From Acidimicrobiales bacterium (GTDB lineage: Bacteria; Actinomycetota; Acidimicrobiia; Acidimicrobiales; Aldehydirespiratoraceae), in NCBI GenBank assembly GCA_029263195.1, contig JAJCXX010000080.1:1-46474 (forward strand): a DNA stretch of 46,474 nt. The letters are read 5' to 3'. A program made the position numbers and the translations under genes. The notes below the pieces were generated by a model. That model had not been told where the DNA came from. It ran no database searches and worked only from the letters and a program-made list of their open reading frames with translations. This document shows, piece by piece, positions 17,106 to 26,040 of the stretch (within the stretch, counting starts at the first letter, position 1; each line of letters opens with the position of its first letter).

Positions 17106-17115
17106 TCGGGCGTGG

Positions 17116-19062
17116 TCAGACAGGGATTGTGACCGAGGAGGGGGCAGTGGTCACGGTCCACGCTTCCGGTTCGGTTGCCAACCGGTGGAGGAATGTGGCC
17201 AGTTCGCCGCGGGTGACCGGGTCGTGGGGGCCGTAGAGGGTGTCGGTGAGGCCGGTGGTGACGCCGATTTCCCAGAGCCAGGCCACGGCGTCGGTGTAGA
17301 AGGCGCCCGGGGGGACATCTTTGAAGGGAGAGGGCGAACCAGGCCTGATACTTCCGCAGAGACGCCACAGAAATGCCGCCATCTGGGCGCGGGTCACCCA
17401 ATCGTCGGGGCTGAACTCGGTGGGGCTGGTTCCGGTGGTGACTCCAGCATCGTGGAGCCAGGTAACGGCGTCTGTGTAGAAGCTCTTGGCCGGAACGTCG
17501 CTGAACGGCAATTCGGAATCACTCGGCGGTCGATCCATGAATCGCCAAAGGAACGTGGCCATCACTGCTCGGGTGACCTCATCCATTGGTTCGAACAGTC
17601 CGGGCTGCGTTCCTGTGGTGAGGTCGTTCTGTCGGAGCCAGTACACCCCGGGTGCGAAGAATCTGGTTGGTTCGACGTCGATGAATCCGGCAAACAAAGT
17701 GAGGGACATGAGGCGGGCGAACCGCCCGTCGCCGGAACGAGCCGTGACGTCCAAGGAGTTGGTGTCGATGTCGATCGGGATGGACTCGGAAAACCCGTGC
17801 AGATCGCCGGCCAGGGGGTACGAGATACTCAGTCCGGCGCTTTCCCGGTCGGCCTGCACCGAGTTGTGGTCCAGACCGTCGACCTTGATGTCGATCTCGA
17901 CCTTGGTGGACGGATCGAATCGGTCGATGGCCCAACCGGTCAGGCCGATGGAGTCGAGGCGGTAGGAGGGGTTGAGGTTGCCGAATACTGGCACTAATTC
18001 GGACGCCGCCGTGCGGATCTCGTCGAGACGAGCGTAGAGGACATTTCCGGGGCAGGCCGTCTGCTGGTTGTCGCGGTGACCCGAGATGGTTCGGAGCAGC
18101 ACCATCTCGCCGCGTTCTGCGTAGTCGCCGCCGGCGGAACGAACCGAGGTGTAGCCGAGAGGGTCGACGCCATGAAGGCCGAGCTTCCAGCCGAGGAGCT
18201 TTCCGAGAGTGTCGACAACATCTTGTCCGGGGTCGGTCGATGTGAACGTTCCGAGTACGGCCACTCCCACGCTCTCGGCATTGAGCCCGGACGTGTGTCC
18301 AGCGGTTATCGGCTCGTAGATATCGCCTTGGCGGGCTTGCCATAGCCGGCCGAACCTGTCGACCACGAAGTTGTAGCCGATGTCGTCCCAGCCCCGCGTG
18401 TCCATGTGGTAGCTCTGTATGAGGCGGAGCATTCTCGGGACTTCGTCGGGTGCGTAGCCGTTGGTGTTGACGGTGTGGTGAACGATCCCGTGGCGTAGTC
18501 CGACGTCGGATCGACATCCCAGTCCCAGCACCGATGATCGAAGGTAGCAATCGACGGTGTCGCGTCGGCCGCGTGTGGCCCAATTGCTGCGCTCGAATAC
18601 TTCGAGGCCGGGCATTGGAGACACCGTGGTGTAGCCGTCGCTGGTTCCGAGGGCACCGAGCCCGGCGGCCGAACTTGCGGGGTCGCTGATCTGGTGGAAA
18701 CGAAGATCGTCGATGGGGAGTGTCGGAAAGATCCGAAATGAGCTGGCGCCGGCGACGATGATCGCCGGGCTGTGGGCGCGTCCAGTTGGGTCGGGCGGAC
18801 CGTGCCCGTGGTCGTCGGCCACGGTGATCGACTCATGCCACCGGTTGTTGACGAGCGGCTCAGCCGTAGCGACGGTTCGTCCCGACTCGGTACCGATCCA
18901 ACTGAGCGAGAATCCACCGGACGGGTCGACCGGGATGATCTCACCTGGACTGATCGGCGTGCCAGGAACGGTGGCGGAGCCGAGTCTGCTGAGGCGCGGG
19001 AGCATCGACACCACTGGAGTGAGCGCCGCAGCCTGAACGACTCGACGCCTGGAGATGCTCAC
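17116..19062 (-). CDS. Exported N-acetylmuramoyl-L-alanine amidase with three SLH-like modules
   Basis: A 648-residue protein with a twin-arginine-type signal, SISRRRVVQAAALTPVVSML. An Amidase_2/PGRP domain spans roughly residues 185-345: VHHTVNT with a zinc His at 195/196, GWDDIGYNFVVDRFGRLWQAR, AGHTSGLNAESVGVAVLGTF and SGHRDNQQTACPG with the second zinc His. It should cut the lactyl-peptide bond of peptidoglycan. Residues about 454-640 hold three repeats of the F.DVP...FYTDAV.WL...GVTTG...F.P.D.VTR...A.FLWR type. GTG 19062 overlaps the stop of the upstream SpoIID-like gene (GTGA), which fixes the start and implies coupled translation. The region between the enzyme and repeats is unassigned. 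Confidence 0.9.
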   Translation of the reverse strand: MSISRRRVVQAAALTPVVSMLPRLSRLGSATVPGTPISPGEIIPVDPSGGFSLSWIGTESGRTVATAEPLVNNRWHESITVADDHGHGPPDPTGRAHSPAIIVAGASSFRIFPTLPIDDLRFHQISDPASSAAGLGALGTSDGYTTVSPMPGLEVFERSNWATRGRRDTVDCYLRSSVLGLGCRSDVGLRHGIVHHTVNTNGYAPDEVPRMLRLIQSYHMDTRGWDDIGYNFVVDRFGRLWQARQGDIYEPITAGHTSGLNAESVGVAVLGTFTSTDPGQDVVDTLGKLLGWKLGLHGVDPLGYTSVRSAGGDYAERGEMVLLRTISGHRDNQQTACPGNVLYARLDEIRTAASELVPVFGNLNPSYRLDSIGLTGWAIDRFDPSTKVEIDIKVDGLDHNSVQADRESAGLSISYPLAGDLHGFSESIPIDIDTNSLDVTARSGDGRFARLMSLTLFAGFIDVEPTRFFAPGVYWLRQNDLTTGTQPGLFEPMDEVTRAVMATFLWRFMDRPPSDSELPFSDVPAKSFYTDAVTWLHDAGVTTGTSPTEFSPDDWVTRAQMAAFLWRLCGSIRPGSPSPFKDVPPGAFYTDAVAWLWEIGVTTGLTDTLYGPHDPVTRGELATFLHRLATEPEAWTVTTAPSSVTIPV

Positions 19063-21095
19063 GGCACTCGCATTGACGGCGGGGGAGTGGTCCCTTCGGC
19101 GAAGGCGTCGGGCTGACCAGCGAACCTCCATAGGAACGTGGCCATCTCCGCGCGGCTGACGGTCTTCTCAGGTTCGAATGTCGTGGGGCTGGTTCCCGTG
19201 GTGATGTCCCACTCGACCATCCAGGAGATAGGAGTCGCGTAGTACCTGAGAGGATCCACGTCGGTAAAAGTCTGCACGACCGTCGGCGTTGGTCGGCCGG
19301 CGAAACGCCACAGGAAGGTAGCGGCTTGGCCTCGGGTCACAGGTTCGGTCGGCGAGAACTCGGTGGGTGAGGTGCCGGTGGTGACCCCGGCCGCGAGTAG
19401 CCAAGCAACTGCCGTTTCATAGTATGCGCCGGCTGGTACATCGGCGAAGGGGCCGGGCAGGACTGCTGGCGGGCGGTCGGCGAAGCGCCACAGGAACACG
19501 GCGACGCTCGAGCGGGTGTTCGGATCGAATGGCGCAAAGAGGTTCGGTGCCACCCCGGTTGAGATGTTGGCGTTGGACACCCACTGGATCGGAGTGGAGT
19601 ACCACTGGCCCGCCGGGACATCGAAGAACGAACTGATCTTCATTCTGGAGGCTTGGGGAGCACTGCAGGGCTTGCCGCTGGCGTTGTCGGCCTGGCAGCC
19701 CAGCCGAATCGCGTTCCAGAAGCGGAACCCGTAGGGCTCGCCCGACGACTTCCTGACCTCGATTGTGCGCGCCGAACCTTGGATCGTGACGAGTGCCTTG
19801 TTGATGCGGCTGGACGGGGGAGCGTCGGTGATGACTATGCGTTGGACCGTTCCGACATCCATGTCGGCGTAGGGATAGGTCTGGAGCCATCTGCTGATCT
19901 GGTCGAACGTGTAGCCGTAGTCCCGCTCTCCGTTGGGGTTGGATGGATGGTCGTCGAACGGGTCGGGCTTTGCCCTGAGGTAGGAGAACGGAGTGTCGCC
20001 CCAAACGTCCTCGTTGGCGGACGTGTATCCGCCGTTGGACGACGAGTAGAACGTGCTGGCGATCTGATCGCCGACCGCGGCGAACATGTCGTTGGTGACG
20101 TCGACAGCCTCGATCCACCGGCAGGTGCTGCAACTCTCCGACTCGCGATTCCAGCCCACGTAGTACTGGTCGGCGGTGGTGGACCAGAGATTGAATGGCT
20201 CGAACCAATTGGATGATGAGTCTCGAGCCGAGATCTGCGACATCGCATAGGACCGGCCGGCGATGGCTTGTGAGCGCAGGGCCTCGAGGTGCCACGAGGC
20301 GGGGACCTCGGCCAGACCGTAGAGGTATTGCTGCATGGTCATGTTGGCAACGACGATGCAGAAGTCGTTGGCCGTAGGAACCCCGCACTTGGTTGATACT
20401 TGGCCCTCACCGCCCCCTGGTAGTGGACGGCCATCGGGCAGGAGAAGGATCTCCCCGTGGGCGTAGGCCCGATCGGGCTCACTGCCCTTCTTCCATGCCC
20501 CGCTGACCGACAGAGGCTCACCGTCGGCAAATGAGATGGTGAGCCAGGCCGGAGCCGGCCAGGCTTGGCTGACGCAACCGCCGGGACACAAGTCGATCGC
20601 ACCGGGGTCGGAGGCTACGGACGCTGAACCGTTGCAGTGGGATCCTGGACCTGCCAGCACTTCCCACCAGTACGTTCCGCCACTGCCGTTGCGGCTTATG
20701 GCCACTGGGTCGGAGGTCGTGCCAATCTCGACACCGTCGACCGCGATGGTGACCGCTCCAGCAGGTCTGAATGACGAGCAGTTGGTCGTGCCGACGAGCA
20801 CGTCGACATTGTCGACGACTACATCGGGATGGAGGGCGAGGCCGGCGGCCCCGGCGATTTGGGTGCCTTCGTAGTAGAAGTTGATGATCTGTTCGGCGGT
20901 CTGGCCGGCTTCGGCACGGCCGAGGGCCCCGTACTGGCTCATTCCGACGCCGTGTCCCCAGCCGCCGCCGGTGAAGGTGACACTCGGCTCGACGACCGTC
21001 GGATTGGTGGCAGCCGCGGCCGGACCAACGGAGGGCGCGAGGGTGGTTGCCAAGAGCGCGGCGGTGAGTGTGATCTGTGTTCGAAGTCGGATCAT
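19059..21095 (-). CDS. Exported SpoIID/LytB-domain protein with three SLH-like modules
   Basis: A 678-residue protein with signal peptide MIRLRTQITLTAALLATTLAP..AAA. GGGWGHGVGMSQYGALGRAEAG and IINFYYEGT at the N-terminus and MTMQQYLYGLAEVPASWHLEALRSQAIAGRSYA (given here as blocks MQQYLYGLAEVPASW and LRSQAIAGRSYA) in the middle are diagnostic of the SpoIID/LytB family; SpoIID is a lytic transglycosylase acting on denuded glycan strands. STFYSSSNGGYT is a further family block. Residues about 485-668 are three SLH-like repeats. It leads the operon with the amidase, whose start overlaps its stop; stripping stem peptides and cutting glycan are complementary activities, as for SpoIIP/SpoIID (inference). 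Confidence 0.9.
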   Translation of the reverse strand: MIRLRTQITLTAALLATTLAPSVGPAAAATNPTVVEPSVTFTGGGWGHGVGMSQYGALGRAEAGQTAEQIINFYYEGTQIAGAAGLALHPDVVVDNVDVLVGTTNCSSFRPAGAVTIAVDGVEIGTTSDPVAISRNGSGGTYWWEVLAGPGSHCNGSASVASDPGAIDLCPGGCVSQAWPAPAWLTISFADGEPLSVSGAWKKGSEPDRAYAHGEILLLPDGRPLPGGGEGQVSTKCGVPTANDFCIVVANMTMQQYLYGLAEVPASWHLEALRSQAIAGRSYAMSQISARDSSSNWFEPFNLWSTTADQYYVGWNRESESCSTCRWIEAVDVTNDMFAAVGDQIASTFYSSSNGGYTSANEDVWGDTPFSYLRAKPDPFDDHPSNPNGERDYGYTFDQISRWLQTYPYADMDVGTVQRIVITDAPPSSRINKALVTIQGSARTIEVRKSSGEPYGFRFWNAIRLGCQADNASGKPCSAPQASRMKISSFFDVPAGQWYSTPIQWVSNANISTGVAPNLFAPFDPNTRSSVAVFLWRFADRPPAVLPGPFADVPAGAYYETAVAWLLAAGVTTGTSPTEFSPTEPVTRGQAATFLWRFAGRPTPTVVQTFTDVDPLRYYATPISWMVEWDITTGTSPTTFEPEKTVSRAEMATFLWRFAGQPDAFAEGTTPPPSMRVP

Positions 21096-21260
21096 CCCGA
21101 TCCCATCGGCGGACCGCCCGCTTGGGGTGAGTAGATGTTATAGGTCATCGGCGCGCCAGCTGCGGTCACCCCAAGCGAATCGATGGCGGTACTGTCATTC
21201 ACGAACTGGGGTGGAGCTGCCGAATGGGGGCAGTAGCGGTATGTCACAGTGAGGAAGATC
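21096..21260. promoter_or_regulatory. Divergent intergenic region between SpoIID-like and subtilase genes
   Basis: 165 bp separating two outward-facing genes of SLH-module proteins. It must hold promoters for both. AT-richer stretches such as TAGATGTTATAGG at 21130-21142 are candidates for a -10 region, but no box can be assigned with confidence. GAGGAAG at 21251-21257 is the ribosome site for the subtilase. Confidence 0.4.
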
Positions 21261-23177
21261 GTGAATCGAATATCGGTATCCGTGCTCATCGTCGGCTTGT
21301 TCGCTGCGACCTTGGTTTCTGTCGGCACGGGAACGCTCCGGGCTTCGGCGGGCTTCGAATCGTCCGAGGTCGCTTTCACCGAATCGTTTCAGGATCAGTC
21401 ATCGGTGATCGTCTCCGTTGCTGATCAAGGCGTGGGGGGCGACGCCCACGTAATCGCCACCGTTCTCGACTTGGTATACGGCGATGACTTCGAGCCGACC
21501 ATGGCCCTCGATGAAATAGATGTGATCGCAGCTCATGTCACTCCGGAGGGCATGGCCATTCTCGAATCGTTGGATGTGGTCGAGTCGGTTTCGGTGGCAC
21601 GCCGATTCGAGCTCTCGCTCGACGTTTCCGTTCCCCAAGTCGGGGCTTCAGTGCTTCACACGAGCGGTCTCACCGGAGTTGGCAAGGCCGTCGCGGTGAT
21701 CGACTCAGGCATTCAGTCGGACCATCCCGGTCTCGTCGACTCGGTCGTTGCGGAGGCGTGTTTCACCAACGGCGCCGAATCTGCGACGGTGCCCGGAACG
21801 TTAATCCCCATGCCCTATCAGGAGCTGTGCCGCAACGGATCAGTGCAGCAGGTCGATGTCGACGGCGCCGGCCTGCCGTGCACTCTCGTTCCCGACGACT
21901 GCAGCCACGGCACTTCGGTGGCCGGCATCATCCGAGGCGCCGACCCGGTCTACACCGGGGTGGCCCCGGCGGCTGGTTTGATATCCATTCGGGTCACGGC
22001 GGTGGTCAAACATCCGGACTCCGGCAACGTCGGCTACATCCCCGAGCAGGGCGTCCTCAACGCTCTCAATCATGTGCTGACACTCAGCTCGTCGTTCGAC
22101 ATAGCGTCGGTGAACTTGAGCCTCGGCGCGCCGGCGGGAACTTGCCAGTCGACCGCGTGGGAATCGGTAGTCAGTGAACTGGGCGATGCAGGAATCGCCG
22201 TCGTCGCAGCCAGTGGAAATGGCAGCTCCAGTACTGCGATTTCGTTCCCGGCCTGTCTCCCGGCTGTGGTGTCGGTTGGATCCAGCAACGCGGCCGGGGA
22301 GGTATCGAGTTTCACGGATTCGAGCCATCTACTCGATCTGCTCGCTCCGGGCGAACCGGTTGTCACCGCGGTTCCCACATCCTTCTGGCCATTGGACTAT
22401 CTACCTTTGCAGGGGACCTCATTTGCGGCGCCCCACGTCGCGGCGGCCTACGCATTGCTCGACTCCACCTTCCCGACCTTTGGTGTGGACCGATTGCGAA
22501 ACCTGCTCAGGTCCACCGCTGTGATGATTCCGCGTGCTGACCCAGACCCGAGCGGCCGAATCCCGAGATTCCCAGAATTGCGACTCGATGTGGCGGCTGG
22601 GTTCGTTCCGTTCGCCGACGCCACCGGCGCCGCGTTCTGGGTGGCACCGTCGGACTGGGCCAAGGCCACCGGTGTCTCCACAGGCATCGATGGTGTGAAC
22701 TTCGGACCGTTCGGGACGCTCACCCGCGCGCAGGCCGTCACGTTCCTCTGGCGATTCATGGGCCGACCGGCCGCGGCCACCAAGGCAACGTTCAGCGATG
22801 TCGTGGTGGGCAGCTTCTACGAATTGGCTGTTGATTGGGCCGCGGCCGAGGGCGTCACCACCGGCATCGGTGGAAACCTGTTCGATCCGAACGGCGCGGT
22901 AACCCGCAGCCAACTCGCCACCTTCATGTGGCGAATGGTCGGCCATCCCACCGGCTCGGCTTCCTCGGGATTCGTCGATGTCGTCCCCGGAAGTTTCTAC
23001 GTGGTCGCCGTCGACTGGATGGCCCACAACAACATCACCACTGGCACCACTGCGACCACCTTCAGCCCGGAGCAGGTCGTGGACAGAGCCCAGATGGTGA
23101 CATTTCTGCTGCGCTCGGCATCCACCGGCTCGGCGTGGACCGGGACGGTCGCCCCTCCGTCTCTAGCGTTGTTCTAA
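21261..23177 (+). CDS. Exported subtilisin-like serine protease with three SLH-like modules
   Basis: A 638-residue S8 peptidase. A signal peptide (MNRISVSVLIVGLFAATLVSVG) is followed by a prodomain-like 110 residues. The catalytic triad is complete: Asp148 in AVIDSGIQ, His216 in CSHGTSVAGI, and Ser387 in LQGTSFAAPHVAA; AASGNGSS holds the oxyanion Asn. Residues about 453-628 are three SLH-like repeats, similar to those of the adjacent amidase and SpoIID-like proteins. GTG 21261 is preferred over GTG 21249 because GAGGAAG lies just upstream of it. It probably acts in the wall, either processing other surface proteins or feeding. Its 3' end overlaps the convergent GT2 gene by 4 bp. Confidence 0.92.
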   Translation: MNRISVSVLIVGLFAATLVSVGTGTLRASAGFESSEVAFTESFQDQSSVIVSVADQGVGGDAHVIATVLDLVYGDDFEPTMALDEIDVIAAHVTPEGMAILESLDVVESVSVARRFELSLDVSVPQVGASVLHTSGLTGVGKAVAVIDSGIQSDHPGLVDSVVAEACFTNGAESATVPGTLIPMPYQELCRNGSVQQVDVDGAGLPCTLVPDDCSHGTSVAGIIRGADPVYTGVAPAAGLISIRVTAVVKHPDSGNVGYIPEQGVLNALNHVLTLSSSFDIASVNLSLGAPAGTCQSTAWESVVSELGDAGIAVVAASGNGSSSTAISFPACLPAVVSVGSSNAAGEVSSFTDSSHLLDLLAPGEPVVTAVPTSFWPLDYLPLQGTSFAAPHVAAAYALLDSTFPTFGVDRLRNLLRSTAVMIPRADPDPSGRIPRFPELRLDVAAGFVPFADATGAAFWVAPSDWAKATGVSTGIDGVNFGPFGTLTRAQAVTFLWRFMGRPAAATKATFSDVVVGSFYELAVDWAAAEGVTTGIGGNLFDPNGAVTRSQLATFMWRMVGHPTGSASSGFVDVVPGSFYVVAVDWMAHNNITTGTTATTFSPEQVVDRAQMVTFLLRSASTGSAWTGTVAPPSLALF

Positions 23178-23896
23178 AGCGTCTTGGAGCGGCCGACACG
23201 TGTCGATATGCCGTACTTGAATATGCATCTCACCGCGGCGACACCATCTCGCCAATCGACCTTCTTGCCTTCGGCGTAGGTGCGTCCCGAGTACGAGATC
23301 CCCACCTCCCAGACCCGCCACCCGCCGGCAGCAACCTTGGCTGTCATCTCCGGTTCGATCCCGAATCGGGGCTCGCGCAGATCGAGAGACTGAGCAACCT
23401 CGAGCCGGAACGCCTTGAAGCAAGTCTCCATGTCGGTGAGGTTGAGATCGGTGAACATGTTGGACAGCAATGTGAGCAGCCGGTTGCCGACGGAGTGCCA
23501 GAAGTAGAGAACGCGTCGAGGGCGGCCCGATTGGAACCTCGACCCGTACACGACGTCGGCGTCGCCCGACAGTAAGGGTTCGAGCATCAGGTCGTAGTCG
23601 ACGGGGTCGTATTCGAGGTCGGCGTCCTGAACGATCACGAAGTCGCTTGTCGCCTCGGCGAAGCCCCGTCTGAGCGCCGCTCCCTTGCCCTGGTTGTGGG
23701 GCTGGAGCAGAACCTTCACTCGGGAATCGTCTATGGCTTCTATGAGATCTCGAGTGCCATCGGTGGATCCGTCGTCGATGATCAGCAACTCGTCGGTGTG
23801 GGGGCTTGCCAACACCCGCTTGACGATCTCGCCGACGGTGGCAGCTTCGTTGTAGCAGGGCATCACCACGCTGAGGCGAGGATCGGTCTGGGTCAT
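23174..23896 (-). CDS. Glycosyltransferase family 2 (polyprenyl-phosphate sugar transferase-like)
   Basis: A 240-residue GT-A enzyme: SVVMPCYNEAATVGEIV at the N-terminus, LIIDDGSTDGTRDLI, HNQGKGAALRRGF, and VIVQDADLEYDP with the metal-binding D-A-D. YGSRF and the following helices match the DPM1-like clade that moves mannose or glucose from a nucleotide sugar to a polyprenyl phosphate at the membrane. There is no C-terminal TM pair, so it is the short soluble form. ATG 23896 faces the csaB gene across 51 bp. Confidence 0.88.
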   Translation of the reverse strand: MTQTDPRLSVVMPCYNEAATVGEIVKRVLASPHTDELLIIDDGSTDGTRDLIEAIDDSRVKVLLQPHNQGKGAALRRGFAEATSDFVIVQDADLEYDPVDYDLMLEPLLSGDADVVYGSRFQSGRPRRVLYFWHSVGNRLLTLLSNMFTDLNLTDMETCFKAFRLEVAQSLDLREPRFGIEPEMTAKVAAGGWRVWEVGISYSGRTYAEGKKVDWRDGVAAVRCIFKYGISTRVGRSKTL

Positions 23897-23947
23897 GGCG
23901 CTCGAACGATATCAGCGCCCCACGGGAGCCGTTAGCCTTGGGCAGAC

Positions 23948-25018
23948 ATGGGACAAGCCCCGAGGATTGTGATCGCCGGATGGGCGGGTGCGGGAAATAC
24001 CGGCGATGAGTTGCTCACGGCCTGGGCAGTTGCCGCGGTGAGAGAAGCCGGTGGTACTGCCATCGTCTTGTCCGTCGATCCAGGCGACACGAGCCGCCGG
24101 CACGCCACTGAGTCGGTGGCGGCGATGTCCTGGTCGGCGATGCGAGTGCTCGTTGGGGCCGACGGCCTTGTCGTTGGCCCCGGGGGCATCCTCCAGGACG
24201 CAACGAGTCTGTGGAGCCTTCCGGCTCACCTGCTTCGGCCGGCGCTGGCCAATCTCCGAAGTATTCCGATGGTGGGAGCGGGGCTCGGAGTGGGCCCGAT
24301 CATTCGCCGCGGATCCGGGTTGATGCTGCGCCGGTCGCTGAAGGCCGCGCTTCGTGTCGTGGTGCGCGATTCTCGGTCGGCTGGACTCCTGGCGGAAGTT
24401 GGCGTCGATGTCGACGTTGCGCCTGATGCGGTGTTCGCCGCGGCACCGAAGATCGACAACACGAAAGCCGAACCCGATCGGATCATCGTCTCACTCCGAA
24501 ACACCCAAGTCGTGGGTCAAGTGAGGATTGCGAAGTTCCGGGAGTCGAGCCCTGACCTCGCTGGCTGGGCGAGTTCGCTATCGGCACTTCGGCAGCATCT
24601 TGGTGTGCCGATCAGATTCGTGGCGTTCGACCCCGAACGCGACCGCGATCTGCACACTCATCTCGCCGATATGGTCGGGAACTGCGAGGTCGTGGAAGTC
24701 GACGAGCGTTCCGCCCCGTCAGAGATGAAGAGGGCGGTTGTCGCTGTTGCCGGGCGCTATCACGCGGCGGTACTGGCTGCGGCCTACGGCCGGCCCTTCG
24801 TGACACTCGACCAAGGCGCCAAGCTGCCGGCACTTCAGCAGATGATCGGTGATGGGGGGGCAGCAGTGGCTGCCGACGCCGGTGCCGAGGAGATGTGCAG
24901 CGGCGCCGATCTGGCCCTGTCGGGGGCTTCGTCCTTGCCGGCGGCGGCGGCGCGCGCTGCGACACAGGCTGAAGCCCACACGGACGCAATCAGATTGCTG
25001 GTAAAGGCCGCTGGTTGA
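23948..25018 (+). CDS. csaB: Polysaccharide pyruvyl transferase, CsaB type
   Basis: A 356-residue protein. AGWAGAGNTGDELLTAWAV, AIVLSVDPGDT, DGLVVGPGGILQDATSLWS, GAGLGVGPI and RDSRSAGLL follow, in order, the conserved blocks of CsaB. CsaB adds pyruvate as a ketal to a sugar of the secondary wall polymer, using phosphoenolpyruvate, and in Bacillus this is what allows SLH domains to bind. Here it lies within 1 kb of three SLH-module protein genes and directly upstream of the glycan exporter genes. TAGCCT at 23933-23938 is a possible -10. The enzymatic call is firm at family level; the glycan target is inferred. Confidence 0.88.
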   Translation: MGQAPRIVIAGWAGAGNTGDELLTAWAVAAVREAGGTAIVLSVDPGDTSRRHATESVAAMSWSAMRVLVGADGLVVGPGGILQDATSLWSLPAHLLRPALANLRSIPMVGAGLGVGPIIRRGSGLMLRRSLKAALRVVVRDSRSAGLLAEVGVDVDVAPDAVFAAAPKIDNTKAEPDRIIVSLRNTQVVGQVRIAKFRESSPDLAGWASSLSALRQHLGVPIRFVAFDPERDRDLHTHLADMVGNCEVVEVDERSAPSEMKRAVVAVAGRYHAAVLAAAYGRPFVTLDQGAKLPALQQMIGDGGAAVAADAGAEEMCSGADLALSGASSLPAAAARAATQAEAHTDAIRLLVKAAG

Positions 25019-25137
25019 CGGTGATCTCCCCACGAGACCAGTTCCGTGGCGATGGACGGGAACCTGACCCGGGCGGGTACGATCCCATGCTGCGGTTCGA
25101 ATCCGCCACTCCAGGCCGAACGAGATGCATTTCTTCC

Positions 25138-26040
25138 ATGAACGAATCTCAGCATGAATCACGCGAGCCGGCTCCACGGCCCGCACCCCGGCGATCGGTG
25201 TCGAACGATGAGGCCCCTTCGATACTGCAACGACTGTCCGCGATCTGGAGCTATCGCGAACTGCTCGGCAACCTCACCCGCAAGGAGCTGAAGGTCAAGT
25301 ACAAGAACTCGGTACTCGGGTTCCTGTGGTCGCTGCTCAACCCGTTGCTTTACTTGATTGTGTTCTCGGTGGTGTTCCAAGAGATCCTCCGGACCGATAT
25401 TCCCACCTATGCCATCTTTCTGCTCTCCGGGCTCCTGGTCTGGAATCTCTTCTCCACCGGACTCTCGGCGGCGACGGCGTCGATCGTGATGAACGCCAGC
25501 CTGGTGCAGAAGGTATGGTTCCCGCGCGAGGTCCTGCCGCTGTCGTCGATCGGGGCTGCGCTGGTCCATTTCTTCCTCCAAACGATCGTGTTGGCAACGT
25601 CGATGGTGGTGCTGCGACACGCTCCATCACCAACAGCAATGCTCCTGATCATTCCGGCAGTGATTTGTGTCCTACTGATCCTCAGCGGGCTCGGTGTCCT
25701 GCTGTCGGCACTCAATGTGAAGCTCCGCGACATCCAGCACCTGCTCGAATTGGTGCTCCTCGCATGGTTCTGGTTCACGCCGATCGTCTACGAATACTTG
25801 CCCATCGAGGAGCGGTTGGGGTCCTGGTCATGGCTGGCCTTCATCAATCCCGTTCTTCCGATCGTGATGGTCTTCCAGAAGGCGCTCTACAACCCTGAAC
25901 CCGGCGTTGCTCTGCCCGACGAGGACCTGCTCTGGTACTTTCGAAACCTGGGCTTCTCGGCCGCGGCGGGGATCGTGCTGATCATCGTTGGTTTCACCAT
26001 GTTCGGCCGTATGGAAGCTGACTTGGCGGAGGAGATCTGA
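25138..26040 (+). CDS. wzm: Polysaccharide ABC transporter, permease (Wzm-like)
   Basis: A 300-residue ABC-2 permease with six hydrophobic helices. ELLGNLTRKELKVKYKNSVLGFLWSLLNPL is split across the cytosolic entry helix (ELKVKYKNS, LGFLWSLLNP), the classical ABC-2 signature; ASLVQKVWFPREVLPL is the coupling-type segment and FTPIVYEY the late motif. It should export a lipid-linked polymer with the ATPase encoded next. ATG 25138 is chosen; an in-frame TTG at 25015 overlapping the csaB stop would add 41 residues of poor coding character. Its TGA shares a base with the ATG of the ATPase gene. Confidence 0.92.
   Translation: MNESQHESREPAPRPAPRRSVSNDEAPSILQRLSAIWSYRELLGNLTRKELKVKYKNSVLGFLWSLLNPLLYLIVFSVVFQEILRTDIPTYAIFLLSGLLVWNLFSTGLSAATASIVMNASLVQKVWFPREVLPLSSIGAALVHFFLQTIVLATSMVVLRHAPSPTAMLLIIPAVICVLLILSGLGVLLSALNVKLRDIQHLLELVLLAWFWFTPIVYEYLPIEERLGSWSWLAFINPVLPIVMVFQKALYNPEPGVALPDEDLLWYFRNLGFSAAAGIVLIIVGFTMFGRMEADLAEEI

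Noticed and set aside
25091-25107. A tRNA T-arm-like sequence (GCGG, TTCGAAT, CCGC) between csaB and the wzm-like gene
   Set aside because: No matching acceptor, D or anticodon arms can be built upstream or on the other strand at the proper spacing; probably chance.
25015-25137. Upstream TTG start for the wzm-like permease overlapping the csaB stop (TTGA)
   Set aside because: Attractive because similar overlaps occur elsewhere, but codon usage of the added 41 codons is poor and the residues do not resemble a permease N-terminus. Kept as an alternative only.
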